From the NCBI GenBank assembly GCA_030841085.1, contig JAVEDP010000037.1, positions 1 to 60,415 of the forward strand: DNA of 60,415 bases, in the 5' to 3' direction. Positions 51,341-60,163 of this stretch are shown one piece after another. How positions within the stretch are numbered: the first letter of the stretch is position 1; each line of letters starts with the position of its first letter. The notes beneath the pieces were generated by a model, which saw only the letters and a program-made list of their open reading frames with translations, searched no databases and was not told the origin of the DNA. The translations under genes and the position numbers were made by a program. The stretch comes from Pyrinomonadaceae bacterium (lineage in GTDB: Bacteria; Acidobacteriota; Blastocatellia; Pyrinomonadales; Pyrinomonadaceae).

Positions 51341-53038
51341 ATGAAGCATCTGAAAATACTGGCTCTGCTGCTTTTTGTAGCGGCAGTAGCAACACCAACG
51401 ATCTACGTCTACAGTCAGGGAGAGGATCCTAATGCCCAAACAAATCAGGCCGACAAAGTTTCGGGGACCGGCTTTCCGGTAACCGCAAACCAGGGCTCGG
51501 GCAAATTCCCAGTCCCAAGCTGTGGCGACGGCATCGATTGCGAAACCGTTAATCCTTTCGACGAAACAACTTTTATCTTCACAGCCGGTGACGGCGACCG
51601 GCCGCCCGCGGCTGATCAATGTGTGGCGCCATGTCCGAGTTGCCCGGTACCGCAAGAATGCGGAGACGACGGGCACGCGCTCGAAGCACCCGCCGAATTC
51701 GATACCGACAGCAACGGGCACGCTAGCCCCGACGACCACAAAGACGACTTGATCGAGTTCGATAAAGTTGACCTAATAGACCCCGATGGACTGGGACCGG
51801 TCTATAACGCTCAGGCGTGCCGGGAATGCCACCAGAATCCTGTTAGCGGGGCTATCAGCCAAATCACGGAATTAAGAGCCGGACACAACGTCGCCAACGA
51901 TGCCAGCGTCACGTTCTTTGATGCTCCGGGCGGCTCGCTAATCAACGATCGCGCGATTAACGCCAAGGCCCAGGAGCGCGTGCCGCCACTCTTCAGCGCG
52001 CTCGTTTATCCACCTCAATCGAGGCCGTTTCCGTCTCCGATACCAAACGAAGAATCAGTTCGCACGTTCCGCACCTCGCTCAATTTGATGGGCGATGGTT
52101 TTGTCGAATCCATAGCCAACGGCACGCTGCTGGCAATCTCCAATGCGCAGTCGAACCTGAGCGGCGGCATGATCCACGGCGTTGCCCTCGCTGTTCCGGT
52201 ACTCGAAGCGAATGTTGAAAAAAACCGAGATTGTGCCTTTCGCGACCGAACTTGTAATCGTCGCCTCGGTCGCTTTGGCTGGAAGGATCAAATCGCCAGC
52301 CTGCTCTCGTTTTCCGGCGATGCTTACCTTAATGAGATGGGCATCACGAATTTCCTGGTAATCGACGAGAACACGTCGCTGGGCCGCCCGGTCTCGGCAT
52401 TCGACCCGTTTCCCAACGACCGTACCCTTCCATGTGAAAGGCCGGTAGAAAACTGTCCCAGTTGCCCTTGCGGTGAGGACGATCAGCAGGACATCGTCCG
52501 CTTCGCGCGGTTCATGAGGGCCACCAAGGCGCCGCCGCAGGACAAGGAGGTTCAGGCAGCGTTCGAGGAAGACGTGAAGGTGGGTAGAGGAATCTTCGAA
52601 CAGATGCCCGGCCTTCATTATAGTTGCAGCGCCTGCCATGTTCCGGCAATCCTGACCGTGAGGCCAGGCACGCTTATTAACAAGGATCAGTTCAAAGTGG
52701 ACAAGGCCCTGGGCTTCAAAGTCTTTCGGCCCTTCAGTGACTTTCTGTTACATGACATTGGCACTGGCGATGGCATAGTTCAGAATGATCGCACCCAGGT
52801 GACGCGTCTCAAAGTGCGCACGCCGCCGCTTTGGGGAGTTCGTACGCGGACGCGGCTCATGCATGACGGATCGTCAGTCAGCCCGACGGGCTCACAGACT
52901 CCGCCGGCTGGCGCATCGTTTACTTTCATGGAAGCGATTCTGCGTCATCAGGGCGAGGCAGCGGCAGTGACCGCGCAGTTTCAACTGCTGAGTCCTAACC
53001 AAAAAAGGCAACTGATCGTCTTTCTTGAGTCGCTGTAG
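51341..53038 (+). CDS. Di-heme thiol-oxidoreductase-like protein (DUF1111 type)
   Basis: The exported 565-residue protein has a signal peptide (LALLLFVAAVATPTIYVYSQ). Two c-type heme motifs, CRECH (about 163) and CSACH (about 428), and the segment LGPVYNAQACRECHQNP identify the DHTOR/DUF1111 family. The distal half contains PFSDFLLHDIGTG and RTPPLWGVRTRTRLMHDG, as in MauG-related proteins. Two extra cysteine-rich loops (CVAPCPSCPVPQEC; CERPVENCPSCPC) are unusual insertions. Redox function outside the cytoplasm is inferred. Confidence 0.9.
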   Translation: MKHLKILALLLFVAAVATPTIYVYSQGEDPNAQTNQADKVSGTGFPVTANQGSGKFPVPSCGDGIDCETVNPFDETTFIFTAGDGDRPPAADQCVAPCPSCPVPQECGDDGHALEAPAEFDTDSNGHASPDDHKDDLIEFDKVDLIDPDGLGPVYNAQACRECHQNPVSGAISQITELRAGHNVANDASVTFFDAPGGSLINDRAINAKAQERVPPLFSALVYPPQSRPFPSPIPNEESVRTFRTSLNLMGDGFVESIANGTLLAISNAQSNLSGGMIHGVALAVPVLEANVEKNRDCAFRDRTCNRRLGRFGWKDQIASLLSFSGDAYLNEMGITNFLVIDENTSLGRPVSAFDPFPNDRTLPCERPVENCPSCPCGEDDQQDIVRFARFMRATKAPPQDKEVQAAFEEDVKVGRGIFEQMPGLHYSCSACHVPAILTVRPGTLINKDQFKVDKALGFKVFRPFSDFLLHDIGTGDGIVQNDRTQVTRLKVRTPPLWGVRTRTRLMHDGSSVSPTGSQTPPAGASFTFMEAILRHQGEAAAVTAQFQLLSPNQKRQLIVFLESL

Positions 53039-53083
53039 CGAAGCTGCTCGAGCGTTTGGAATAGTCCGGAATGAGGAATAGCC

Positions 53084-53234
53084 CAGCACCTAAGTGCCGG
53101 GAATTTGCATAACCCAAAACATAGTCCGTGAAGCGGGCGGCTCAAATCATTCTAGCGAAAATAAAGACAGCCGCCCATTACACGGACTGCGAACACGATT
53201 TCATCTCCCCAGCCCCGAGTTGTCGGGGCTGGGG
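53084..53234. repeat. Group of hairpins after the di-heme protein gene
   Basis: Three structures lie in the 256-base gap: CCCAGCACCTAAGTGCCGGG (53084-53103), an inverted pair AGTCCGTGAAGCGGGCGGCT (53123-53142) with its partner at 53170-53189, and a strong CCCCAGCCCCGA...TCGGGGCTGGGG stem (53207-53234). The last could stop transcription but lacks a T-tract. Confidence 0.75.
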
Positions 53235-53294
53235 CTACTATCAGTCGTCCACCGGTCGGATTACGTAAGAGGTAATGAACGGAGAACCGCGTTA

Positions 53295-54026
53295 ATGCCG
53301 GCACTTCAAAAACTGCCAGGACGAACATCGCGGTGTCACCTTGTTCTCTTAATGATCGCCACGGCTTTGTCGTTTGCTTGTTCCGCAGCGCAACAGCAAC
53401 CCGGACCAAACTCTCCCGGCGCCGCGGCCGTCCCCCAGGCAACAGCGCAATTGACTGCGACTCCACAACCAAATAATCCGAGCAACTCAACACTGGCGTC
53501 GCTCAACGACGTTCAGGACGCTGTCACGCGCGTCTGCGTTGACGCGGTAGCGATCGACATTAACCAGAGCACGCCCTTCATCGTTGGCGATTTCAATGGC
53601 GACGGCTCCGAGGACCTCGCCGTAATTGTCAGACCAACAAAAGGAGCGCTGCCCAAGCTCAATAGCGAATATGCGAACTGGATAGTCGAAGACCCGCAAA
53701 AAGTGGTGCTGCCTGATCCAAACAAAGCCGTGCAGCGATTGCCTAAACCGCCGCCACGCGTCCTTGTTCGAGCGAACGACTTATTGCTATTAATCCTGCA
53801 TGGATATCAACAATCAGGTTGGCATCATCAATACGCTCGCCAGACTTATCTACTCAGAAATGCGATCGGTGAAAATATTCGCGCGCAATCGTTTGCGGAA
53901 GCAGCGAAAATTGACGGCAATAAGAATGTTTTCCAAAACCGCGCGGGAGATGTCATTGGCGAGAAACTTACAGGCCATGACGGGTTTCTCTACTGGACCA
54001 ACGGGAGATACGCCTGGTGGGAATAG
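53295..54026 (+). CDS. Exported (probable lipoprotein) protein with one FG-GAP-like motif
   Basis: The 243-residue protein begins with a hydrophobic leader ending IATALSFACSAAQ, possibly a lipobox with Cys about 28. A Pro/Ala/Thr-rich linker follows. DFNGDGSEDLAVIV (about 100-113) resembles a calcium-binding repeat of FG-GAP/VCBS proteins, but only one is present. The rest is not recognised. ATG 53295 with an upstream GGAG is preferred, because the longer frame crosses the hairpins. Confidence 0.65.
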   Translation: MPALQKLPGRTSRCHLVLLMIATALSFACSAAQQQPGPNSPGAAAVPQATAQLTATPQPNNPSNSTLASLNDVQDAVTRVCVDAVAIDINQSTPFIVGDFNGDGSEDLAVIVRPTKGALPKLNSEYANWIVEDPQKVVLPDPNKAVQRLPKPPPRVLVRANDLLLLILHGYQQSGWHHQYARQTYLLRNAIGENIRAQSFAEAAKIDGNKNVFQNRAGDVIGEKLTGHDGFLYWTNGRYAWWE

Positions 54027-54068
54027 GCGCGATCGAGCACCGCAGTCAGTAGATTGAAGGGTGCCTTG

Positions 54069-54115
54069 CGCGGCTTTGCCGCATTCCGACCGCATGGAAA
54101 GCGGCAGAGCCGCCT
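54069..54115. repeat. GGCTTTGCC / GGCAGAGCC palindrome
   Basis: CGCGGCTTTGCCGC and GCGGCAGAGCCGCC are inverted copies around an 18-base spacer, between convergent genes. It is a short relative of the nested elements at 13987, 18595 and 41452. Confidence 0.8.
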
Positions 54116-54173
54116 CTGCCGATCAGTGACTTTTTGTCCCCGCCGAAGAAACGAAACAGCCGCACTCCCGCTG

Positions 54174-55892
54174 TTATTTGGCTATGGGTTTGCGCGGCAC
54201 CTTTTCATCGCGCATCGCAGCGTTGTAGATAAACGCGGCCATGATTGTCGCAGCCTGTTTCATATCGTCTCCCTGCACGCGATCGAAGACATCCTGATTT
54301 GAATGGTGCGTGCGCGTGTCGTATTCAATTTCATCCTGAATAAACTGAAAACCCGGAAGACCAATCGCGTCGAAAGACAGATGGTCGGTGCCGCCGGTGT
54401 TCGCGATTGAAAGCGTGGCCGCGCCCATATCGCGAAACGGCATCAACCATTGGCGAAACAACGGCCGCACCAGCTCGTTGTTCTGCAAATAGACGCCGCG
54501 GATTTTTCCCGTTCCATTATCGAGATTGAAATAGACGTCGAGTTTGTCGTAATCGGGCTTCTGAATAAGTTGGGCCACGGGCGCCGCAATCGCAGAGCCG
54601 CTGGCCGCAACTGGATCCGGTGATGGGCTTGGCGATGGAGCCGGCACTTCTCCAAAGTGTTCCGTCACGTACGCCTTCGATCCAAGCAAGCCTTGCTCTT
54701 CCCCGGTCCACAACGCAACACGAATTGTGCGCCGCGGTTTGAGTCCCAAAGCTTGAATGATGCGCGCGGCTTCCATTGCGACCGCAACCCCTGCGCCGTT
54801 ATCCGTCGCGCCCGTGCCGGCGTGCCAGGAATCCATGTGGCCGCCCACCATCACGATTTCATCTTTCAAGTCTGTGCCCGGAATTTCCGCGATCGTGTTG
54901 TAGCCCATCGGGTCGACGTCTTGCCATTCAACATTCAAGTCGACGCTCATCTTTGGTCTCTCGCCGGCCTGGATCATGCGCACGATGCGATTGTACTGTT
55001 CGACGGCGAGCACTATCTGCGGCGTCACCTGCGTGGCACGTTTGTCGTATGACTGAATCAAGCGCGGCGCGCCTGGTCCAAATGAATCGACAGTAACCGG
55101 CTGTGCAACCGTAGCCTGTTGGACAAAGATCGTTCCACCGTCTCCCGCGCGGCTGGGTTCGACCAAAACCGCAGCGCCTTCGTCGCGAAAGAACAAATAC
55201 TTTTGCATGCTGAAAACTTGTGCGGCGCGCAGTGCCGGACTAAAGCGTCGTCCCCCGCCGCGTGTCGGTTCAGGCGCATCAGCAAGCTCCAATAGATTCT
55301 TCTCGTCGAGGCGGGTGCCCAACGGTTCGAAATGCGCTTTCACTTCCCGCAATGCCGACGTCAAGACAACCGCGCCCTTCAGTTTTCCTTTGAACTGCTG
55401 CAACTCGGTTTCGTCTTTGGCATCGACGTAAACGATGGGAGCGTTCAGTGTTCCTGAAATCGAAGGCGACCACGCTTTCGGATAAGCGATTAATGGAATG
55501 TTCAGCGGCTCGCTTACTTGCGCCGAGAATCGTTTCAGCGTCCAACCACGACCGAAAGGCCCCCACGCTTCGAGGTGTGCGTTCTGAAGTCCAAACTTTG
55601 TGAGTTGATCGCGCGTCCATTCATTTGCGCGCTTCATGCCGGGCGACGCGGTCAGGCGTGGTCCAATCACGTCACTGAGATAACTCAACGTCTGCATGAC
55701 CTGTGAACGATTGAGCCCTTCGTCTTTGATTCGTACGATCGGATCGTTTGGATCAGCTGTCGCCACTCGCGTCCCGGACTGTGGCGTTACCGGAACTACG
55801 ACTGGCGTCGGCGTTGGTTGTTGCGCCACGGTGATGGCAGGCAAAAGCACAAGAATAGAAAGCAGCAAAAGTGCTACATGGCGTCGAAGCAT
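54174..55892 (-). CDS. Exported M28 family aminopeptidase/peptidase
   Basis: The 572-residue protein has a signal peptide (LLLLSILVLLPAITVAQ) and a PA-like insert. The M28 domain shows MVGGHMDSWHAGTGATDNGAG (zinc His and Asp), LWTGEEQGLLGS (catalytic Glu), YFNLDNGTGKIRG and the final His in EYDTRTHHSNQDV. All zinc ligands are present. It degrades peptides outside the cytoplasm, probably to amino acids; specificity is unknown. Confidence 0.94.
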   Translation of the reverse strand: MLRRHVALLLLSILVLLPAITVAQQPTPTPVVVPVTPQSGTRVATADPNDPIVRIKDEGLNRSQVMQTLSYLSDVIGPRLTASPGMKRANEWTRDQLTKFGLQNAHLEAWGPFGRGWTLKRFSAQVSEPLNIPLIAYPKAWSPSISGTLNAPIVYVDAKDETELQQFKGKLKGAVVLTSALREVKAHFEPLGTRLDEKNLLELADAPEPTRGGGRRFSPALRAAQVFSMQKYLFFRDEGAAVLVEPSRAGDGGTIFVQQATVAQPVTVDSFGPGAPRLIQSYDKRATQVTPQIVLAVEQYNRIVRMIQAGERPKMSVDLNVEWQDVDPMGYNTIAEIPGTDLKDEIVMVGGHMDSWHAGTGATDNGAGVAVAMEAARIIQALGLKPRRTIRVALWTGEEQGLLGSKAYVTEHFGEVPAPSPSPSPDPVAASGSAIAAPVAQLIQKPDYDKLDVYFNLDNGTGKIRGVYLQNNELVRPLFRQWLMPFRDMGAATLSIANTGGTDHLSFDAIGLPGFQFIQDEIEYDTRTHHSNQDVFDRVQGDDMKQAATIMAAFIYNAAMRDEKVPRKPIAK

Positions 55893-56029
55893 GATGATTT
55901 ATTTCTCCAGGATTTAATGATGGCCAGCAACTCGGCTGGCTTTGGCTTGAACCAAGCCGGATAGATTAGTGGAACTATTGAAAATCGGGAAGCGAGCAAT
56001 TGCACGAGCAGCGTTCTAATTTCAGTTGT

Positions 56030-56250
56030 CTCGATATCAAAAGCCGGCCCGGTTAGTTTGCAGGTCGGGAAGGGTGGCTTGCCCCCGCCCTGAGCGCCGA
56101 CGGCGCGACAACTGGTCCAGAACAACATAAGTTGGGATCTCAAAAGCCGACTCCGTTAATTCCTCTGTAAGTCGCGCCGTCGGCGCTCAGGGCGGGGGCA
56201 AGCCACCCTTCCCGACTTGCAAATTAACCGAGCGGGCTTTTGAGGTCCCA
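56030..56250. repeat. Inverted repeat with ~80-bp arms, GGCTTGCCCCCGC family
   Basis: Arm 56030-56109 and inverted arm 56171-56250 share GGTCGGGAAGGGTGGCTTGC and TGAGCGCCGACGGCGCGAC, and extend outward through TCAAAAGCCGG. The 61-base loop contains a third, partial TCAAAAGCCGACTCCG copy. The element fills the 385-base gap between topA and the M28 gene. Confidence 0.93.
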
Positions 56251-56277
56251 ACTTGAACGCGGATTCAAAGCGAAACC

Positions 56278-58815
56278 CTACCCAACCGGCGCAGTCTTTT
56301 TCGGTTTGGATTTTGTTTTTGCTTTAGGCGCTTCGCTTACTTCGGACTCATTCGAGCGATAACCGCAATCGGCGTTGCCGCAGTAGCGAAACGTGCCTTG
56401 CTTCTTGGTGGTCTTCTCGAGCAGAAACGGCTCATTGCACTTCGGACACGCCTCCAGCACCGGCTTGTCCCAATAAACTCGATCGCAATCCGGATAAGCC
56501 GAGCAACCGTAGAACACTTTGCCGCGCTTTGATTTTTTTACTACAAGATCGCCCTTGCAACCCGGCCGCGAACACTTAACACCGGTCAGTTCCTGCTTGA
56601 TGTATTTGCACTTCGGATAATTTGAGCAGGAAACGAACTCGCCGAAACGTCCGAAGCGCCGCACCAGTTGCGCGTCATCAAGCGGACACTTCTCATCAAG
56701 CGGTACCGGCGCCGGCGCGGCCACTCCGCTCTTGGCAATCTTTCGAATGTTGCGGCACTCGGGATAACCGGTGCAGCCGAGGAATGGACCAAAGCGGCCA
56801 CGCTTCATCTGCATCGGTTTGTCGCAGAGTTCGCAAACTTCCGGCTCCGCGGTTTCGGCACCGCCGGTGGTTGAATCTTTTTCACCGCCGTTGGTGGCAG
56901 CCTTGGGTTCCGCGTCGCGGGTCGCCCCGCAATTCAAACACTTGAGATACTTACCAAAGCGGCCGCGCTTCCGCACCATGCCCTTCGTCTCACATTTGAG
57001 ACAGACCTCGTCGGTCGGTATCTCCTCGTTCTTAATGCGCCCGGTGTATTCGGTGAAGAGGACCAGGTCTTTCGAGAACTTGTCGTAGAACTCATGCAGC
57101 GCATCCGTCCATTTGAGTTTGCCTTCCTCAACGTTGTCCAGTTCTTCTTCCATTCGCGCGGTGTAGGTCTCATTAAAGAGATCCGCGAAACCGCCTTCGA
57201 TCAGCAGGTCGTTGACTGTCTTGCCTAACTCTGTCGGATGAAAACGCCCTTCGAGTTTCTCAACGTACTCACGCGCCAGAATCGTCGTCATGATCGCCGC
57301 ATAAGTTGACGGCCGGCCGATACCCTTTTCTTCCAGGGCTTTTACGAGGGTAGCTTCCGTAAAGCGCGGCGGCGGATCCGTAAAATGTTGCTCCGGCGTG
57401 AGCTTGTTGAGCGCGAGCGTCTCGCCCTTTTCGACCGGCGGCAGCGTGCGCTCGGCCTCCTCATCTTCTTCGGTCTTCTCGTCGCGGCCCTCCTGATAAA
57501 GTTTCAGGAAGCCGTCAAACTTCTGCACCGAACCCGTCGCGCGGAATATGAAACGCCCGGCGGCAATATCGATCGTGGTCTGATCAAACAGCGCGGGTGT
57601 CATTTGCGAAGCAACCGAACGCTGCCAGATCAAGCGATAGAGCCGCAGCTCGTCATTATTCAAATAACTTGCGAGCGAATCAGGCGTACGCGTCACATCG
57701 GTAGGACGAATCGCTTCGTGGGCATCCTGCGCGTCCTTTTTCGAGCGATAGTGAATCGCCTTTTCCGGCAAGTACGGGGCGCCATACTGTTTGCTGATGA
57801 AATCGCGCACTTCACTGAGCGCCGCATCAGACACACGAGTCGAGTCGGTTCGCATATAGGTAATCAACCCGACGGAACCTTCCGCGCCAATCTCGATACC
57901 TTCGTAAAGTTTCTGCGCAATCATCATCGTGCGCTTGACGGCCCAGCCGAGTTTGCGCGCGGCCTCTTGCTGTAACTTTGAAGTAATGAATGGTGGTACC
58001 GGGTTGCGCTTGCGCTCTTTCCGGGTTACTTCGCTAACAACGAACGTTTGCTGGTTTGCTTCAGCTACGAGGTCGGATGCGAGGGCTTCGTCGTTGATAA
58101 GAATTTCGCTGCGCTTGATGTCCTGATCGAACCCGCCAGTCTTGACTGTCTGTTCGCCAACCTTGAACAACCGGGCGTCAAACGCTGGGGGAAGTTTGGC
58201 GCCGAGATTTGCGAGTATGGTCCAATACTCCGTCTTGACGAACTTTTCGATTTCGCGTTCGCGCTCGACCACCATTCTCAACGCAACTGACTGCACGCGG
58301 CCGGCACTTAGCTTTCCTCCGACAGTGCGACAAAGAAGCGGCGACACCTTGTAACCAACCAAACGATCGAGCACGCGACGCGCTTGTTGCGAGTCGACCA
58401 GGTTTTGGTCAATTTGTTTCGGGTGCTCGAAAGCTTCATTGACCGCGCGCTTGGTGATCTCATTAAACATCACGCGAAACGTGGCTTTCGCGGGTCGCTT
58501 GGGAACAATCTCTTCTGCCAGGTGCTGGCAAATTGCTTCGCCTTCCCTGTCCGGGTCAGCGGCAAAATAAATCGTGTCCGCGATTTTTGCGGCGGCTTTC
58601 AGCTCCGCAACGATCCTTTTGTTGTTACGCTTTTTGGTATCGGGAATTACTTCGTAAGTGGGTTTGAAGTCGTCATCAACATCAACGCCCAAACCTTTGG
58701 AAGGCAGATCTTTTATGTGGCCTATCGAGGCCTTAACCAGATAGTCCTTTCCCAAATATTTGTTTATGGTTTTCGCCTTGGCCGGCGATTCAACTATGAC
58801 TAAATTTTTTGCCAT
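56278..58815 (-). CDS. topA: DNA topoisomerase I
   Basis: This type IA topoisomerase (845 residues) relaxes negative supercoils. The TOPRIM domain starts KNLVIVESPAKAKTI and contains AADPDREGEAI. The active-site tyrosine is in GLITYMRTDSTR. Five C-terminal four-cysteine zinc ribbons follow (first CLKCETKG...CLNC, last CPKCNEPF...CGNADC), then a lysine-rich tail. ATG 58815 starts the canonical MAKNLVIVES; the longer frame only reads the palindrome. No Shine-Dalgarno is visible because the palindrome begins 4 bases upstream. It follows dprA, a common arrangement. Confidence 0.97.
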   Translation of the reverse strand: MAKNLVIVESPAKAKTINKYLGKDYLVKASIGHIKDLPSKGLGVDVDDDFKPTYEVIPDTKKRNNKRIVAELKAAAKIADTIYFAADPDREGEAICQHLAEEIVPKRPAKATFRVMFNEITKRAVNEAFEHPKQIDQNLVDSQQARRVLDRLVGYKVSPLLCRTVGGKLSAGRVQSVALRMVVEREREIEKFVKTEYWTILANLGAKLPPAFDARLFKVGEQTVKTGGFDQDIKRSEILINDEALASDLVAEANQQTFVVSEVTRKERKRNPVPPFITSKLQQEAARKLGWAVKRTMMIAQKLYEGIEIGAEGSVGLITYMRTDSTRVSDAALSEVRDFISKQYGAPYLPEKAIHYRSKKDAQDAHEAIRPTDVTRTPDSLASYLNNDELRLYRLIWQRSVASQMTPALFDQTTIDIAAGRFIFRATGSVQKFDGFLKLYQEGRDEKTEEDEEAERTLPPVEKGETLALNKLTPEQHFTDPPPRFTEATLVKALEEKGIGRPSTYAAIMTTILAREYVEKLEGRFHPTELGKTVNDLLIEGGFADLFNETYTARMEEELDNVEEGKLKWTDALHEFYDKFSKDLVLFTEYTGRIKNEEIPTDEVCLKCETKGMVRKRGRFGKYLKCLNCGATRDAEPKAATNGGEKDSTTGGAETAEPEVCELCDKPMQMKRGRFGPFLGCTGYPECRNIRKIAKSGVAAPAPVPLDEKCPLDDAQLVRRFGRFGEFVSCSNYPKCKYIKQELTGVKCSRPGCKGDLVVKKSKRGKVFYGCSAYPDCDRVYWDKPVLEACPKCNEPFLLEKTTKKQGTFRYCGNADCGYRSNESEVSEAPKAKTKSKPKKTAPVG

Positions 58816-58819
58816 TATT

Positions 58820-58902
58820 AGTGGAACAGACTTTAGTCTGTGGCTTTTCTTTCTTCCAACATATCCCAATCGCGACTGCACACCGACTAAAGTCTGTGCT
58901 AC
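58820..58902. repeat. CATAGACTTTAGTCTGTG-family inverted repeat between dprA and topA
   Basis: Arm 58820-58844 and inverted arm 58880-58902 enclose a 35-base loop. One end abuts the dprA stop codon and the other lies 4 bases from the topA ATG. Confidence 0.93.
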
Positions 58903-60036
58903 TTACATCTTCCGCACAAAACATTTGCCTGGCAGCGCCCGCACCAGGTCGCGCATTTCCAAGGTCAACAACGCCGAGTTCAGGTCCGAAATCGATAACT
59001 TGCTGCGATCAACTAAAGCATCGATGTGCGCCGGGTCATCCGCGGACAATAGTTTGAAAACAGAGTTCTCAAATCCGGTTAAGCCCTGCGGCACCATCGC
59101 CAGTTGATCCGCCAACGACTTCTCTTTCTTCTTTGCACCAAGCGGCGGCGGCAACAGCCTCGCCGCGATCTGCGGCGGCAGTTCGGCCGCGATGTCCTGC
59201 CACTGCTGCACCAGTTTTGCGCCCGCCCCCTTTATTAAGTAGTTCGTGCCGAACGAGGTGCGCGAAGTAATGTTTCCGGGCACTGCAAATACTTCCCGAT
59301 TCTGCTCAATGGCCAACCGCGCAGTTATCAATGAGCCCGAATTCTCCGCTGCTTCTACAACTAACACGCCGAGGCTCAGTCCGCTAATGATGCGGTTTCG
59401 GTAAGGAAAGTTTTCCGGCACGGGTGGAGTCGCTAAAGGAAATTGCGAAACCAGCGCGCCGCCACGCTCCAGAATTTCATCCGCCAACTTTCTATGGTCG
59501 CGGGGATAAACCTCATCGATGCCGGTGCCCAGCACGCCGACTGTGCGGCCTCCGCCTTCAATCGCGCCGCGGTGCGCGGCCGCATCAATGCCGCGTGCGA
59601 AGCCGGAAACGACTGTTACGCCGCGCTGCGCCAGATCCCGCGCAAGCATCAGCGCTGCATTCTGACCATACGTCGAACATTTGCGCGAACCAACAATTGC
59701 GATGCACGGCTGGTCCAGGCATTGCGACCAGGCGCCTTTAACATAGAGCGCGATCGGCGGATCGTAAATTTCCCGCAGCAGCGACGGATAAACTCCATCA
59801 TCCAAAACCAGAATATCGCCGCCGAGCTTTCTGACGTTCAGAAGTTCGACTTCCGCTTTCTCGTGCAGGTCGCGAGCAATGATGCTGTCCACCGCTTCCG
59901 GCAACAGCCTCAGCTTTTCGAGCTCAGCGCGCTGCGCCTGGTAGACCGCTTCAGCGGATCCAAAGCGCTCAAGCAACTTCGCTGCTGCCCGCGGGCCGAC
60001 GCCCGGTGTCATATTAAGTGCGATCCATTCTTTCAT
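58903..60036 (-). CDS. dprA: DNA processing protein DprA/Smf
   Basis: The 377-residue protein protects incoming single-stranded DNA and loads RecA during natural transformation. It has an N-terminal helix-hairpin-helix region (MTPGVGPRAAAKLLERFG) and the Rossmann core (AIVGSRKCSTYGQ, VVSGFARGIDAAAHRGA, GVLGTGIDEVYPRDHRKL, NFPYRNRIISGLS, GSLITARLAIEQNREVFAVPGN, GTNYLIKGAGA). A C-terminal winged-helix domain (about 305-377) completes it. It is upstream of topA on the same strand. Confidence 0.96.
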   Translation of the reverse strand: MKEWIALNMTPGVGPRAAAKLLERFGSAEAVYQAQRAELEKLRLLPEAVDSIIARDLHEKAEVELLNVRKLGGDILVLDDGVYPSLLREIYDPPIALYVKGAWSQCLDQPCIAIVGSRKCSTYGQNAALMLARDLAQRGVTVVSGFARGIDAAAHRGAIEGGGRTVGVLGTGIDEVYPRDHRKLADEILERGGALVSQFPLATPPVPENFPYRNRIISGLSLGVLVVEAAENSGSLITARLAIEQNREVFAVPGNITSRTSFGTNYLIKGAGAKLVQQWQDIAAELPPQIAARLLPPPLGAKKKEKSLADQLAMVPQGLTGFENSVFKLLSADDPAHIDALVDRSKLSISDLNSALLTLEMRDLVRALPGKCFVRKM

Positions 60037-60061
60037 TGCCGATTTCCAATTTCTTACGTTG

Positions 60062-60160
60062 TCCGTGGTCAGTCGTCCGTTGTCAGTTGCAACCCGGCTT
60101 TGTTTTCTGCCTTCTGCCTACTGCCGTCTGCCGCCTGCCGTCTGCCGCCTGCCGCCTGCT
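60062..60160. repeat. Heptad arrays upstream of dprA and after tRNA-Sec
   Basis: Four GTCCGTG/GTCAGTC-type units (60062-60090) are followed by eight 7-bp units of the form nnCTGCC (60105-60160). The second array ends 3 bases from the encoded CCA of the tRNA. The first shares its unit with the repeat at 36683. Confidence 0.88.
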
Positions 60161-60163
60161 TTT

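Noticed and set aside
58816-58881. Longer topA frame with 22 extra N-terminal residues
   Set aside because: It reads through the CATAGACTTT-type palindrome, and MAKNLVIVES is the standard start.
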